From an uncultured Aquimarina sp. (GTDB lineage: Bacteria; Bacteroidota; Bacteroidia; Flavobacteriales; Flavobacteriaceae): a DNA stretch of 63,264 nt. Numbering within the stretch: the stretch's first letter is position 1; each line of letters starts with the position of its first letter. Below the pieces are notes generated by a model, which was given only the letters and a program-made list of their open reading frames with translations, was not told the DNA's origin and ran no database searches. The translations under genes were made by a program, and so were the position numbers. Positions 29,638-40,544 of this stretch are shown here, in pieces. The stretch spans positions 1 to 63,264 of the forward strand of contig CALLUJ010000109.1 in the NCBI GenBank assembly GCA_938011245.1. The letters are read 5' to 3'.

Positions 29638-30846
29638 ATGAAAAGGAAATCAATAAAATTTAAAAACTCAAAAGGAATTGAGTTGTCTGGTAAAATAGAA
29701 CTTCCAGTAGATAGGCATCCTCGAGCTTATGCATTATTTGCTCACTGTTTTACTTGTAATAAAAATTTGACTGCAATTAAGAACATTTCTAGAGCTTTAA
29801 CTCAAAATGGTTTTGGGTTAGTACGTTTTGATTTTACGGGTTTAGGGCAAAGTAAAGGAGACTTTTCAGAAACTAACTTTTCTTCTAATATTCAAGATTT
29901 AGAAGATGTAGCGAATTATATGTCTCAAGAATTGGAAGCTCCTAGATTGTTAATAGGGCATTCTTTAGGAGGTGCAGCCGCTATTTTTGCGAGTAAAAAT
30001 ATTAATTCTATAGAAGCTGTAGCGACTATAGGAGCACCAGCATCTCCCGAACATGTAACTCATCTTTTTAAAAGTGGAATAGAAGAAATTGAAGCTACAG
30101 GAAAAGCTATAGTAGAAATTGGAGGAAGATCATTTCCTATAGCAAAACAGTTTTTAGATGATATTTCTATGGTTAGTATGGAAGAGGTTGTAAAAACACT
30201 TAGAAAACCTGTTTTAATATTGCATTCTCCGCAAGATACTACGGTAGAAATTAATAATGCAGCAGAAATTTATGCAGCAGCTAAACATCCTAAAAGTTTT
30301 GTGTCTTTAGATGGAGCAGATCATCTATTGTCTAATAAAGAAGATTCTGTATATGCAGGAAGTATAATTGTGCAGTGGGCAAGTAGATACATAAAAACTT
30401 TAGAGGATAAAAAATTAACAACAACAAATCAAGTAGTTGTTAAAATAGAGAAAGAAGATTTAACAACTCATATTCTTGCTGCTGGACACTCTATAATAGC
30501 AGACGAACCAGAATCTGTAGGAGGTAATAATTTTGGACCTTCTCCTTACGATTTATTATTATCGGCACTTGGTAGTTGTACGGCAATGACTTTACGATTA
30601 TACGCAGATCGTAAAAATTGGAATTTAGATGAAGTAGTAGTGCATTTATCGCATGGTAAAGATTACCCTGTAGATTGTAAAGAATGCAATCAACCTAAAT
30701 CAAAAATAGACCATATTGAAAAGAATATTCAATTAATTGGAGCTTTGGATGAAGCACAAAAACAGCGATTGTTAGCTATTGCAGATAAATGCCCAGTGCA
30801 TAAAACATTACATCAAAATGTTGTAGTAATTTCGAAATTAGTATAA
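29638..30846 (+). CDS. Bifunctional alpha/beta hydrolase / OsmC family protein
   Basis: GHSLGGAA nucleophile elbow N-terminal; [20 protein letters not shown] and DKCPVHKTL OsmC C-terminal. Confidence 0.92.
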   Translation: MKRKSIKFKNSKGIELSGKIELPVDRHPRAYALFAHCFTCNKNLTAIKNISRALTQNGFGLVRFDFTGLGQSKGDFSETNFSSNIQDLEDVANYMSQELEAPRLLIGHSLGGAAAIFASKNINSIEAVATIGAPASPEHVTHLFKSGIEEIEATGKAIVEIGGRSFPIAKQFLDDISMVSMEEVVKTLRKPVLILHSPQDTTVEINNAAEIYAAAKHPKSFVSLDGADHLLSNKEDSVYAGSIIVQWASRYIKTLEDKKLTTTNQVVVKIEKEDLTTHILAAGHSIIADEPESVGGNNFGPSPYDLLLSALGSCTAMTLRLYADRKNWNLDEVVVHLSHGKDYPVDCKECNQPKSKIDHIEKNIQLIGALDEAQKQRLLAIADKCPVHKTLHQNVVVISKLV

Positions 30847-30904
30847 AGGATTATTAAATTTGGATTAGGGGTAAAAAATCTATTATGCCAGAATCTACTT
30901 TAAT

Positions 30905-32007
30905 TAGGCGTATTCAGAAAATGCGTAATCCCTTTTATAAGAGGTTTTTATCTTAAATTAATGTAAATAAAACCCTCGAAAACAGCTATTGATAGCTAAA
31001 AACGGGGTTTTTCTTTTACATTATTTATGAAATTACAAAGAATAAGTGAGTTCCATCACGAATTTTCGTTTTATCAACTCAAGAAAATTTAGATTCCTTT
31101 TATACTCGTTTTTTTTACAGAGTGATTTGGGTAAAATCTATTTATCTATTCCTTGAGATTCTCTAGTCGAAAGATTGAATATTAAAGAAAAACAACCGGA
31201 TTCTAAAATGATTTTTAGCCCTAAAGATGGTAGTATAGATTTAATGTTTTTAAAGCATTATAGTTGTTGTTCAGACAAAAAATATATAGAGCAACTTAAT
31301 GATACTATAGATTACCAATTCTTCTGTGATATCCATTTAAGTTTTACTTGTCTTACCAACTTTAAAATAGTAAGTCAAATACGTTGCGAACTAATAGCTA
31401 ATCTAAATATTAATATATTAGAAAAAGATTTATTTGCTCATAGGAAACTTTATATCGATAGTAAAAATCAAATTACAGTAGATGTCATTTGTTATGAAAG
31501 AGAGTTGCATTATCCTATCCCTCAAAAATTACTATAGGAAGCTGTAGGTTGGTTTTACAGTAGGTTATTATTGTAGAGTAGTCACTATAAAAACAGTATT
31601 AGAACAACAACAATTGTATTTTGCAACAGAAGTATCACCCAAAAATTACAAAGAAGAAAAGAAGTTAAAAGCTATTATAACCAAAGAAAGAGCAACTCGT
31701 TTAGAGGGTAGTTTTGGTAAATAAAAAGAATATTACCACCTCAAAAAAAACAAAACTACCGAAATACTTTGGATATTTTTTGGTATTCATACAGCCAATG
31801 CTCTAGGAATAAGCAGAAGGATACAACATAGCCAAGCACAAATAATAGTTTGAATTTTAAGAAACACCAAAAAAACAAGGGATTACTATGTATTGTTAGT
31901 TCAAAAAATGAGCACTTTAGGAAAGTAGTGACTAAAAAAGTGAAAATCCAAGATCTGAATCTATCAAATCTTAGATTTTCTATAAGCATTTTTATGAAAT
32001 AGCCTTA
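30905..32007 (+). mobile_element. Degenerate insertion sequence (IS1182/IS5-like, DUF772-type transposase)
   Basis: FSPKDGSIDLMFLKHYSCCSDKKYIEQLNDTIDYQFFCDIHL, later pieces KNYKEEKKLKAIITKERATRLEGSFG and EILWIFFGIHTANALGISRRIQHSQAQI; ends AGGCGTATTCAGAAAATGCGTA / AGGCTATTTCATAAAAATGCTTA. Confidence 0.65.
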
Positions 32008-32022
32008 TTTCCTAAATGCTAT

Positions 32023-32053
32023 AAGAAAAGCCTGTAATTTACAGGCTTTTCTT
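32023..32053 (-). terminator. Intrinsic terminator (transketolase operon)
   Basis: aagaaaagcctgtaatttacaggcttttctt. Confidence 0.8.
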
Positions 32054-32074
32054 TATTTAAATGAAAAAATAAAT

Positions 32075-33028
32075 TTATTTTCTTTTAAGTACTTTTTCTG
32101 CAGCTTTTTCAATAGCAGGAGCATCAAGCTCGTATTTAGCCATTAATTCGTCGGCAGTACCACTTTCTCCAAAAGTATCTTTAGTAGCTATATATTCTTG
32201 TGGAGTAGGGTTATTTAAAGATAGCACTCTAGCTACACTTTCGCCTAGCCCCCCTAAATAATTGTGTTCTTCACAAGTAACAATACAACCAGTTTTGGCT
32301 ACCGATTTTAAAATAGCTTCCTCGTCTAATGGTTTTATAGTGTGTATATTAATTACTTCAGCGCTAATTCCTTTGGCTTCTAGTTTTTCGGCAGCTAGCA
32401 AAGCTTCCCATACACAGTGACCTGTAGCAACAATAGTTACGTCGGTACCTTCGTTTAATAATACGGCTTTACCAATTTTGAATTCGCCGTTTTCTGGCGT
32501 AAAATTAGCTACTTTTGGACGACCAAAACGCAAATACACAGGTCCTTCGTAATCTGCAATTGCTAAAGTAGCAGCTTTAGTTTGGTTAAAATCGCAAGTA
32601 TTAATTACAACCATTCCAGGTAGCATTTTCATTAAGCCAATATCCTCTAATATTTGATGTGTTGCACCATCTTCTCCAAGTGTTAAACCAGCATGAGAAG
32701 CACAAATTTTCACATTTTTTTCAGAATAAGCTACCGATTGACGAATTTGGTCATAAACACGACCTGTCGCAAAATTAGCAAAAGTACCAGCAAAAGGAAT
32801 TTTTCCTCCAATGGTTAAACCTGCAGCCATACCAATCATATTGGCTTCGGCAATTCCTGTTTGGAAAAAACGCTCAGGGGAATGTTCTATAAATCCTTCC
32901 ATTTTTAACGACCCAATAAGATCGGCACAAAGAGCAACAACATTTTCGTTCGTTTTTGCTAGCTCAGTTAATCCAGCTCCAAAACCAGAACGAGTATCTT
33001 TTTTTCCTGAATCTATATATTTTTTCAT
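32075..33028 (-). CDS. Transketolase C-terminal subunit
   Basis: GAGLTELAKTNENVVALCADL...HTIKPLDEEAI. Confidence 0.92.
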   Translation of the reverse strand: MKKYIDSGKKDTRSGFGAGLTELAKTNENVVALCADLIGSLKMEGFIEHSPERFFQTGIAEANMIGMAAGLTIGGKIPFAGTFANFATGRVYDQIRQSVAYSEKNVKICASHAGLTLGEDGATHQILEDIGLMKMLPGMVVINTCDFNQTKAATLAIADYEGPVYLRFGRPKVANFTPENGEFKIGKAVLLNEGTDVTIVATGHCVWEALLAAEKLEAKGISAEVINIHTIKPLDEEAILKSVAKTGCIVTCEEHNYLGGLGESVARVLSLNNPTPQEYIATKDTFGESGTADELMAKYELDAPAIEKAAEKVLKRK

Positions 33029-33058
33029 AATTTCTTTCTTAGTGTACGAATAACAAGA

Positions 33059-33904
33059 TTAATAATCACCTAAAGTTTCTGGGTTTTGAGATAAAGCATT
33101 CTCTAATTGCTCGTCACTAGGTGCTTTACCATGCCATGCATGTGTATGCATCATAAAGTCTACACCATTACCCATTATAGTATGTAATAAGATACAAACA
33201 GGTTTTCCTTTTCCAGAAATAGCTTTGGCTTGGTTAAGACCAGCAATAATAGCTTCTAGGTTATTACCTTCTTTAACTTCAAGAACATCCCATCCAAAAG
33301 CTTCCCATTTGGCTTTTAAATCTCCTAAGGAACATACTTGTTCGGTAGATCCATCTATTTGTTGTCCATTAAAATCTACGGTAGCAATTAGGTTATCTAC
33401 TTTATTAGCTGCAGCATACATTGCAGCTTCCCATATTTGTCCTTCTTGTAACTCTCCATCTCCGTGAAGTGTGAAAACTAAATTAGTATCGCTATTTAGT
33501 TTTTTTGCTTGTGCAGTACCAATAGCAACAGATAATCCTTGACCTAAAGATCCAGAAGCCACACGTACACCAGGTAAACCATCGTGAGTCGAAGGGTGTC
33601 CTTGTAAACGTGTACCTAATTTACGAAAAGTACTTAGCTCTTCAATAGGAAAGTAACCACTACGTGCTAAGACGCTATAAATTACTGGAGAAATGTGTCC
33701 GTTTGACAAAAAGAATACATCTTCACCAATTCCATCCATACTAAACCCTTCTTTGCGGTTCATGATTTCTTGATAAAGGGCTACTAAAAACTCGGTACAA
33801 CCTAAAGACCCTCCCGGGTGACCTGAATTTACAGCGTGTACTTGACGAAGAATATCACGACGTACTTGCGTAGCAAAATCTTCTAACTGACTGATATTTG
33901 ACAT
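33059..33904 (-). CDS. Transketolase N-terminal subunit
   Basis: VNSGHPGGSLGCTEFLVALY, HGDGELQEGQIWEAA. Confidence 0.93.
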   Translation of the reverse strand: MSNISQLEDFATQVRRDILRQVHAVNSGHPGGSLGCTEFLVALYQEIMNRKEGFSMDGIGEDVFFLSNGHISPVIYSVLARSGYFPIEELSTFRKLGTRLQGHPSTHDGLPGVRVASGSLGQGLSVAIGTAQAKKLNSDTNLVFTLHGDGELQEGQIWEAAMYAAANKVDNLIATVDFNGQQIDGSTEQVCSLGDLKAKWEAFGWDVLEVKEGNNLEAIIAGLNQAKAISGKGKPVCILLHTIMGNGVDFMMHTHAWHGKAPSDEQLENALSQNPETLGDY

Positions 33905-34109
33905 TTCTTTTTATTTCGTTTAAATAATCTACCAAAAATACGGGTTTTGACTACTATGGCAAAATACTTAGATGTTTTAATTATGTTTTTCCTAAAACTT
34001 ATTAATTACTTAAGTATTTTTTTTGATGAAAATTAGAAAAACTCTATTCAATAGAGATTATTACTTTGTTTTGTGATAAAAACTATCTTTGTGTTTCGAA
34101 AAAGTATAT

Positions 34110-35240
34110 ATGAAATTTGATTTATTAGCACAAGATTCTAATTCTAAAGCACGAGCAGGAAGTATAACTACAGATCATGGTGTAATTGAAACACCTATTT
34201 TTATGCCTGTTGGGACAGTTGGGACTGTTAAAGGGGTGCATCAACGCGAATTAAAAGAAGAGATTAATCCTGATATTATTTTAGGAAACACTTATCATTT
34301 ATACCTACGTCCTCAAACTCCTATTTTAGAAAAAGCGGGAGGACTTCATAAATTTATGAATTGGAATAGAAATATACTTACCGATAGTGGAGGGTATCAA
34401 GTGTACTCTCTCTCTGGGCGAAGAAAAATAAAAGAAGAAGGCGTAAAATTTAAATCGCATATAGATGGTTCTACGCATCTTTTTACCCCAGAAAACGTAA
34501 TGGAAATTCAACGTACTATTGGAGCCGATATTATTATGGCTTTTGATGAGTGTACACCATATCCTTGTGATTATAATTATGCAAAACGTAGTATGCATAT
34601 GACACATCGTTGGCTAAAGCGATGCATGGCACATTTAGAAAAAGTACCTTTTAAATACGATTACTCTCAAGCTTTTTTTCCTATAGTACAAGGAAGTACT
34701 TATAAAGACTTACGTAGGCAGTCTGCCGAAACTATAGCAAATGCTAATGCACCAGGAAATGCTATAGGAGGACTCTCTGTTGGTGAACCAGCAGAAGAAT
34801 TATATGCGATGACCGAAGTGGTTACCGAAATTTTACCAGTTGAAAAACCAAGATATCTAATGGGAGTAGGGACACCTATTAATATATTGGAAAATATAGC
34901 TCTTGGAGTAGATATGTTTGACTGTGTAATGCCTACTCGTAATGCACGAAATGGAATGTTATTTACAGCTCATGGATCAATTAATATAAAAAACAGAAAA
35001 TGGGTCGATGATTTTTCTGCGATAGATGATATGGGGATTACTTGGGTAGATACTGAATATTCTAAAGCTTATTTAAAACATTTGTTCTCTGTAAACGAAA
35101 TGTTAGGAAAACAAATAGCAACAATTCATAACTTAGGTTTTTATTTGTGGTTAACTAGAGAAGCTAGAAAACATATTTTAGCAGGTGATTTTGCAAATTG
35201 GAAAAATAAGATGGTAAAACAAATGGATAAACGTTTGTAA
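34110..35240 (+). CDS. tgt: tRNA-guanine transglycosylase (queuine tRNA-ribosyltransferase)
   Basis: LGNTYHLYLRPQ, TDSGGYQVYSL, GGLSVGEP; TATCTTTG promoter element at 34084-34091 supports the downstream ATG. Confidence 0.96.
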   Translation: MKFDLLAQDSNSKARAGSITTDHGVIETPIFMPVGTVGTVKGVHQRELKEEINPDIILGNTYHLYLRPQTPILEKAGGLHKFMNWNRNILTDSGGYQVYSLSGRRKIKEEGVKFKSHIDGSTHLFTPENVMEIQRTIGADIIMAFDECTPYPCDYNYAKRSMHMTHRWLKRCMAHLEKVPFKYDYSQAFFPIVQGSTYKDLRRQSAETIANANAPGNAIGGLSVGEPAEELYAMTEVVTEILPVEKPRYLMGVGTPINILENIALGVDMFDCVMPTRNARNGMLFTAHGSINIKNRKWVDDFSAIDDMGITWVDTEYSKAYLKHLFSVNEMLGKQIATIHNLGFYLWLTREARKHILAGDFANWKNKMVKQMDKRL

Positions 35241-35254
35241 TAAGGTTTTAATTT

Positions 35255-36340
35255 ATGTTAAAGATTTTAGATTGGTATATTTTAAAAAGGTACATAGGAA
35301 CGTTTTTTTCGTTATTTCTAATTTTTATACCTATTGCCATATTGGCAAATTTAGCGGAGAAGATTGATAATATTTTTGAAAAAAAATTGCCTTTTTTAGA
35401 TGTACTTCAGTATTATGGAAATTTTTCGGTACACTTTGCATACCTTTTGTTTCCTTTTTTATTATTTCTTTCGGTAATTTGGTTTACATCCAAACTAGCA
35501 AATACTACCGAAATTATAGCTTTTTTGAGTTCGGGAGCTTCTTATACACGTTTTTTAAGGCCTTATTTAATAGGAGCAAGTTTTATTACCTTGTTAACTT
35601 TAGTAGGAGGTATGTTTTTTGTTCCTAAGGCTAGTGAGGCTTACAACAATTTTAATTACACTTATTTAAAATCTAGAAGAAAACAAGATAATTCTAAAAA
35701 TTTATATAGACAAGTAGAAGATAATAATTACATATATGCTTACGAATTTTCACCAAGTAAAGGAGAGGCAAAGAGATTTACATTGGAACATATAGAGGAC
35801 TTTAAATTGAAGTATAAAATTTCGGCAACAAAGCTAGAATATAAGCCAGAGGATAGTATCTTTAAATTATACAATTATGTAAAAAGGACAGTAACAGAGA
35901 ATGGCGATATTATAGAAAAAAAGACTAATTTAGATACAATATTAAATTTTAACTTAGATCGCTTAACCCCAGTTAAATATGTAGCAGAGTCGTTAGATTA
36001 TTTTGCGCTTAAGAAATTTATGGAAGAAGAAGAACGTAGAGGATCTCCCGCAATGAATAGATATAAATTTGTAGCGTATAAACGAGTTAGTTTACCTGTA
36101 GCAGCTTATATATTAACAATAATAGGAGTAGCTGTATCATCCATGAAACGAAGAGGAGGAATGGGAGTGAACCTAATTTTTGGATTTGTAATAGCTTTTA
36201 GTTTTGTGTTTTTCGATAAAGTTTTTGGAACTATAGCAATGCAACCAAACAGTTCGCTTTCACCACTTTTTGCAGTATGGTTTCCTAACGTAATTTTTGC
36301 TTTTTTAGCTGTTTATTTACTAATTAAGACAAAACGATAA
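35255..36340 (+). CDS. LptF/LptG family permease
   Basis: ILDWYILKRYIGTFFSLFLIFIPIAI; C-terminal TM bundle SMKRRGGMGVNLIFGF. Confidence 0.88.
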   Translation: MLKILDWYILKRYIGTFFSLFLIFIPIAILANLAEKIDNIFEKKLPFLDVLQYYGNFSVHFAYLLFPFLLFLSVIWFTSKLANTTEIIAFLSSGASYTRFLRPYLIGASFITLLTLVGGMFFVPKASEAYNNFNYTYLKSRRKQDNSKNLYRQVEDNNYIYAYEFSPSKGEAKRFTLEHIEDFKLKYKISATKLEYKPEDSIFKLYNYVKRTVTENGDIIEKKTNLDTILNFNLDRLTPVKYVAESLDYFALKKFMEEEERRGSPAMNRYKFVAYKRVSLPVAAYILTIIGVAVSSMKRRGGMGVNLIFGFVIAFSFVFFDKVFGTIAMQPNSSLSPLFAVWFPNVIFAFLAVYLLIKTKR

Positions 36341-36423
36341 CAAAATAATAGCCTAAGAAGCTTTTGTTTTTAAGGTAAATTGAATCATATATTTGTTAAA
36401 TTTGATTATAGAAAAATAATATT

Positions 36424-37374
36424 TTGAAGATAACTAGAGAAATAAAAACGGCATTACTAGCCATATCGGCAATTGTTTTGCTAATTTTTGGATATAACTT
36501 TTTAAAAGGGAAAAACTTATTAAGTAATGACAAGGTTTTTTATGCGATATACAATAATATAGAAGGCTTAGATGTATCTTCTAAAGTAACCATAAATGGA
36601 TATGTAGTAGGTAAAGTTTCTAATATAGATTTTATAGGAACTAGTGGAAAATTAAAGGTTACTTTTGTTATTGAGAAAGATTTTGAGTTTGGAAAAAAAA
36701 GTGTGGCTAAGATATATAGTGCAGGTTTTATAGGAGGTAAAAATTTAGGAATTATACCAGAAGCGAATCCAACCCAAATGGCAAAAAGTGGAGACGAAAT
36801 TTCATCGGAAATTGAACCAGACCTTGTAGGAGAAGTCGTTGGTAAGTTAGATCCTATTCAAGATAAGCTAAAGGTGGTTTTAGACGAAACTTCAATATCT
36901 TTAAGTAGAATTAATAAATTATTGAATGAAGAAAATACAGCTAATATATCTAAGGCACTTAAAAGTTTAACAAATACATTAAATACTTTAGAATATACCT
37001 CTAAAAATGTAGATGCTTTATTGGCAGGCAATAGAGATAATTTAGAAGCTACCTTAATCAATTTTAAAAATTCTTCGGATAACATTAATAAATTTTCTAG
37101 TGAAGTTTCAAAAGTTGATGTGCGTAAAATGATGATTAATTTAGATGAAACCATTAATAAATTTTCATTAATTGCTTCAAAAGTAAATTCTAATACAGGA
37201 AGTGTAGGGAAATTAGTTAACGACCCAGCTATTTATGATAATTTAGATAGAGCCACACGCCAGTTAGATTTGCTATTACAAGATATGAAATTGAATCCTA
37301 AACGTTATGTTCACTTTTCTGTGTTTGGAAAAAAAGAAAAAGGGTATAAGAAACCAAAAGATTCATTAAAATAG
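36424..37374 (+). CDS. MlaD/MCE family protein
   Basis: YNNIEGLDVSSKVTINGYVVGKVSNI, single N-terminal TM. Confidence 0.92.
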   Translation: MKITREIKTALLAISAIVLLIFGYNFLKGKNLLSNDKVFYAIYNNIEGLDVSSKVTINGYVVGKVSNIDFIGTSGKLKVTFVIEKDFEFGKKSVAKIYSAGFIGGKNLGIIPEANPTQMAKSGDEISSEIEPDLVGEVVGKLDPIQDKLKVVLDETSISLSRINKLLNEENTANISKALKSLTNTLNTLEYTSKNVDALLAGNRDNLEATLINFKNSSDNINKFSSEVSKVDVRKMMINLDETINKFSLIASKVNSNTGSVGKLVNDPAIYDNLDRATRQLDLLLQDMKLNPKRYVHFSVFGKKEKGYKKPKDSLK

Positions 37375-37381
37375 ATAAACA

Positions 37382-38716
37382 ATGCAGTATATTCTCAATG
37401 TAATTTTTGCGATTCTATTATTAGTAGGAATAGGGTATTTTGCTAGTAATGTTCGTAAACTTATTAGAAATATTAAGTTAGGTATTAATGTAGATAGATC
37501 GGACAATAAGTCTTTACGATTTAAACACATGGCTAAAATAGCTTTAGGCCAAACTAAAATGGTACGCAGACCTATAGCAGGTTTTCTTCATATTATTGTA
37601 TATATAGGATTTATTATTATAAACATAGAAGTCTTAGAAATTATTATCGATGGTCTTTTTGGGACACATCGTATTTTTGCCCCATTAGGATCTATATATA
37701 ATTATTTAATAGGTTCTTTTGAAATTTTAGCATTTTTAGTAATAATAGCTATTGTTGCTTTTTGGTTAAGAAGAAACGCTATAAAGATAAAACGTTTTTT
37801 AAGTGCCGAAATGAAAGGTTGGCCTAAGTCCGACGGAAATATAATTTTGTATTTCGAAATCGTGCTAATGTTTTTATTTTTAACTATGAATGCAGCGGAC
37901 TATCAATTACAATTGTTAGGAGCAAATCATTATGTAAAAGCAGGAGCCTTTCCTATTAGTAGTTGGTTAATATTACCTTTTATAGATAATTTATCAGAAA
38001 CAACTTTAATAATTATTGAAAGAGGAGCTTGGTGGCTACATATTATAGGTATTTTAATATTTTTAAATTACTTATATTTTTCTAAACACTTGCATATATT
38101 ATTGGCCTTTCCAAACACCTATTTTGCCAATTTAAAACCAACAGGAGCATTAAACAATTTGGAAGCAGTAACCAAAGAAGTTAAATTAATGATGGATCCG
38201 GAAGCAGATCCGTTTGCAACTCCTGTAGATGATGCCGAGAGTAATGAAACTCCTGTTAAATTTGGTGCTAGCGATGTGCAGGATCTTAATTGGGTACAAT
38301 TATTAAATGCCTATACCTGCACAGAATGTGGACGTTGTACTTCCGCTTGTCCAGCAAATTTAACAGGTAAAAAACTGTCTCCTAGAAAAATAATGATGGA
38401 TACTAGAGATCGTTTGGAAGAAGTAGGAAAAAATATAGATGCTAATAAAGGAGAGTTTAAAGAAGATGGAAAACAGTTACTAGGGGACTATATTACACCA
38501 GAAGAATTATGGGCTTGTACTACATGTAATGCTTGTGTAGAAGAATGCCCCGTAAGTATTAGCCCACTATCTATAATTATAGATATGCGTAGGTATTTAG
38601 TAATGGAACAAAGTGCAGCTCCTACAGAACTAAATAATATGATGTCTAATATAGAGAATAATGGAGCTCCATGGCCATATAATCAAATGGACCGTTTAAA
38701 CTGGAAAGACGAATAG
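37382..38716 (+). CDS. Membrane (Fe-S)-binding oxidoreductase subunit
   Basis: CTECGRCTSACPANLTGKKLSPR and CTTCNACVEECPVSI, several TM helices. Confidence 0.92.
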   Translation: MQYILNVIFAILLLVGIGYFASNVRKLIRNIKLGINVDRSDNKSLRFKHMAKIALGQTKMVRRPIAGFLHIIVYIGFIIINIEVLEIIIDGLFGTHRIFAPLGSIYNYLIGSFEILAFLVIIAIVAFWLRRNAIKIKRFLSAEMKGWPKSDGNIILYFEIVLMFLFLTMNAADYQLQLLGANHYVKAGAFPISSWLILPFIDNLSETTLIIIERGAWWLHIIGILIFLNYLYFSKHLHILLAFPNTYFANLKPTGALNNLEAVTKEVKLMMDPEADPFATPVDDAESNETPVKFGASDVQDLNWVQLLNAYTCTECGRCTSACPANLTGKKLSPRKIMMDTRDRLEEVGKNIDANKGEFKEDGKQLLGDYITPEELWACTTCNACVEECPVSISPLSIIIDMRRYLVMEQSAAPTELNNMMSNIENNGAPWPYNQMDRLNWKDE

Positions 38717-38740
38717 TTTTTTAATAAAAATACTACAACG

Positions 38741-39532
38741 ATGAGTGAAGAACTAAAAGTACCAACAATGGCAGACTGTATGGCAGCAGGAAAACAACCA
38801 GAGGTGTTGTTTTGGGTCGGTTCTGCAGGTAGTTATGACGATCGAGCTAAAAAAATTACTAAAGCTTTTGTTAAGATTCTTAATAAAGCGAATGTGGATT
38901 TTGCAGTTTTAGGAACAGAAGAGAGTAGTACAGGAGATATTGCCAAGCGGGCGGGGAACGAATTTTTGTTCCAAATGCAAGCAGTAATGAATATTGAAAT
39001 ATTAAATGCTTACGAAGTTAAAAAAATAGTTACTTGTGATCCACATTCATTTAATTGTTTAAAAAATGAATACCCTAGCTTAGGGGGTGAATACGAAGTA
39101 GTACATCATACTCAATTTATTGAAAATTTAATTCAATTAGGACGATTAAACTTTGAAGGAGAAACTTTGAAGGATAAACGCATTACATTTCACGATCCAT
39201 GCTATTTAGGAAGATCAAATAATGAATATAGCGCACCAAGAAACGTACTTGGAGCAACTAAGGCCAATATTGTAGAAATGAAGCGTCACAAGCAAACAGC
39301 TTTATGTTGTGGTGCTGGTGGAGCTCAAATGTTTAAAGAACCAGAGAAAGGGAATGTGGATATTAACATTCTACGAACAGAAGACGCTTTAGAAACCAAG
39401 CCAAATATTATAGCTACAGGCTGTCCTTATTGTAATACAATGATTACCGATGGTGTAAAATTTAAAGAAAAGGAAGCGGAAGTAAGTGTTTTGGATATAG
39501 CAGAAATTATAGTAAAATCTATGAATTTGTGA
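38741..39532 (+). CDS. (Fe-S)-binding CCG-domain protein
   Basis: HDPCYLGRSNNEY, CCGAGGAQMFKE, ATGCPYCNTM. Confidence 0.9.
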   Translation: MSEELKVPTMADCMAAGKQPEVLFWVGSAGSYDDRAKKITKAFVKILNKANVDFAVLGTEESSTGDIAKRAGNEFLFQMQAVMNIEILNAYEVKKIVTCDPHSFNCLKNEYPSLGGEYEVVHHTQFIENLIQLGRLNFEGETLKDKRITFHDPCYLGRSNNEYSAPRNVLGATKANIVEMKRHKQTALCCGAGGAQMFKEPEKGNVDINILRTEDALETKPNIIATGCPYCNTMITDGVKFKEKEAEVSVLDIAEIIVKSMNL

Positions 39533-39599
39533 TAGTGTAAAGTTTTTTATAAGAAGTAGAAGCGTTCTATATGTGGTTATGCAAATAATAAATGTGTTA

Positions 39600-39870
39600 A
39601 ACTTTTGTTCATTCTATTTATTAAAAAATTTATGCCAACAGCAAAAAATAAGTTACTGTATGTTGTGTTTTACTATTTATACTTTCAGTGCTTTGAAATT
39701 AGCTGAAAATAATATCAAGTACAATATAAAATAAGCAAAAGAAAATAAAGATTAACTATGTTTTGTTGAATCAAAAAACGAACACTTTAAGAAATTAACA
39801 ATTAAAAAAATGAAAACCCAAAATTTAAATTTAACAAATCGTGGGTTTTTTATATCTAGCCTATTCTTAA
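39600..39870 (+). mobile_element. 3'-terminal relic of the same IS family as 30905-32007
   Basis: TTGAATCAAAAAACGAACACTTTAAGAAATTAACAATTAAAAAAATGAAAACCCAAAATTTAAATTTAACAAATC parallels 31895-31970. Confidence 0.5.
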
Positions 39871-40483
39871 AGATTCTTCAATACTAGTGTTTACAGGTAT
39901 TTTTAGTTCAAAAAATTACAAGGCAATTTCATTTAAGGCCTAAGACTTTTTCTCGGTATTTTCTATCAATTATTGTTTTGAGTCTTTTTTTGAATGTTTG
40001 TTTATGATTAATAGGAGCTAGGACAATTTTCATGATAACAGTTATGTTTTTAGGGATATTTTTGGTTCTTTTTCAAGAATGGTCTTTTCCAAAGATTGCA
40101 TCTAAGGATCAGTGTAATTTATTTTCTATACTCTAAAGACTTCTAACTATATGATTTGTCTACTCTGCATTGGGTCTCTTCCTATTCATCATGTTTACAA
40201 AGAGTAGAAATAAATACAAGTAAAAGTATATCCGTAAATTGGTGTTTCAAATTACCTTTATTAGTTCGAATGGAATCTTTAAGTATTGAAAAATTAGTTA
40301 TAAGAAAATACGTGTTAAATGTTGAATCAACTGTGCTTTACATTTTTTATATCTCCAATGCCACTTGAAGAATACAGAATGTAAGTATCTATAAAAAAGT
40401 AATTTAAAAATAATTAAATCACTTTTTTATGAAATTGCCCTAGAGTACTAATGGATATGCTTTAGTATGTGAAATTATAGTTG

Positions 40484-40491
40484 TAAATTTG
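40484..40491 (+). promoter_or_regulatory. Putative -7 element of lysA (TAAATTTG)
   Basis: Matches TAnnTTTG. Confidence 0.4.
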
Positions 40492-40544
40492 TAAAATTTT
40501 TTGAGTGAGAGGCTCTTGAAAAAAGAATAATTAAGCCATAAACC

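Noticed and set aside
33028-33059. Split transketolase as frameshift pseudogene
   Set aside because: Two adjacent ORFs with their own starts match the known two-subunit transketolase arrangement.
40156-40368. 70-aa ORF between lysA and the IS relics
   Set aside because: No domain resemblance and lies inside decayed repeat DNA.
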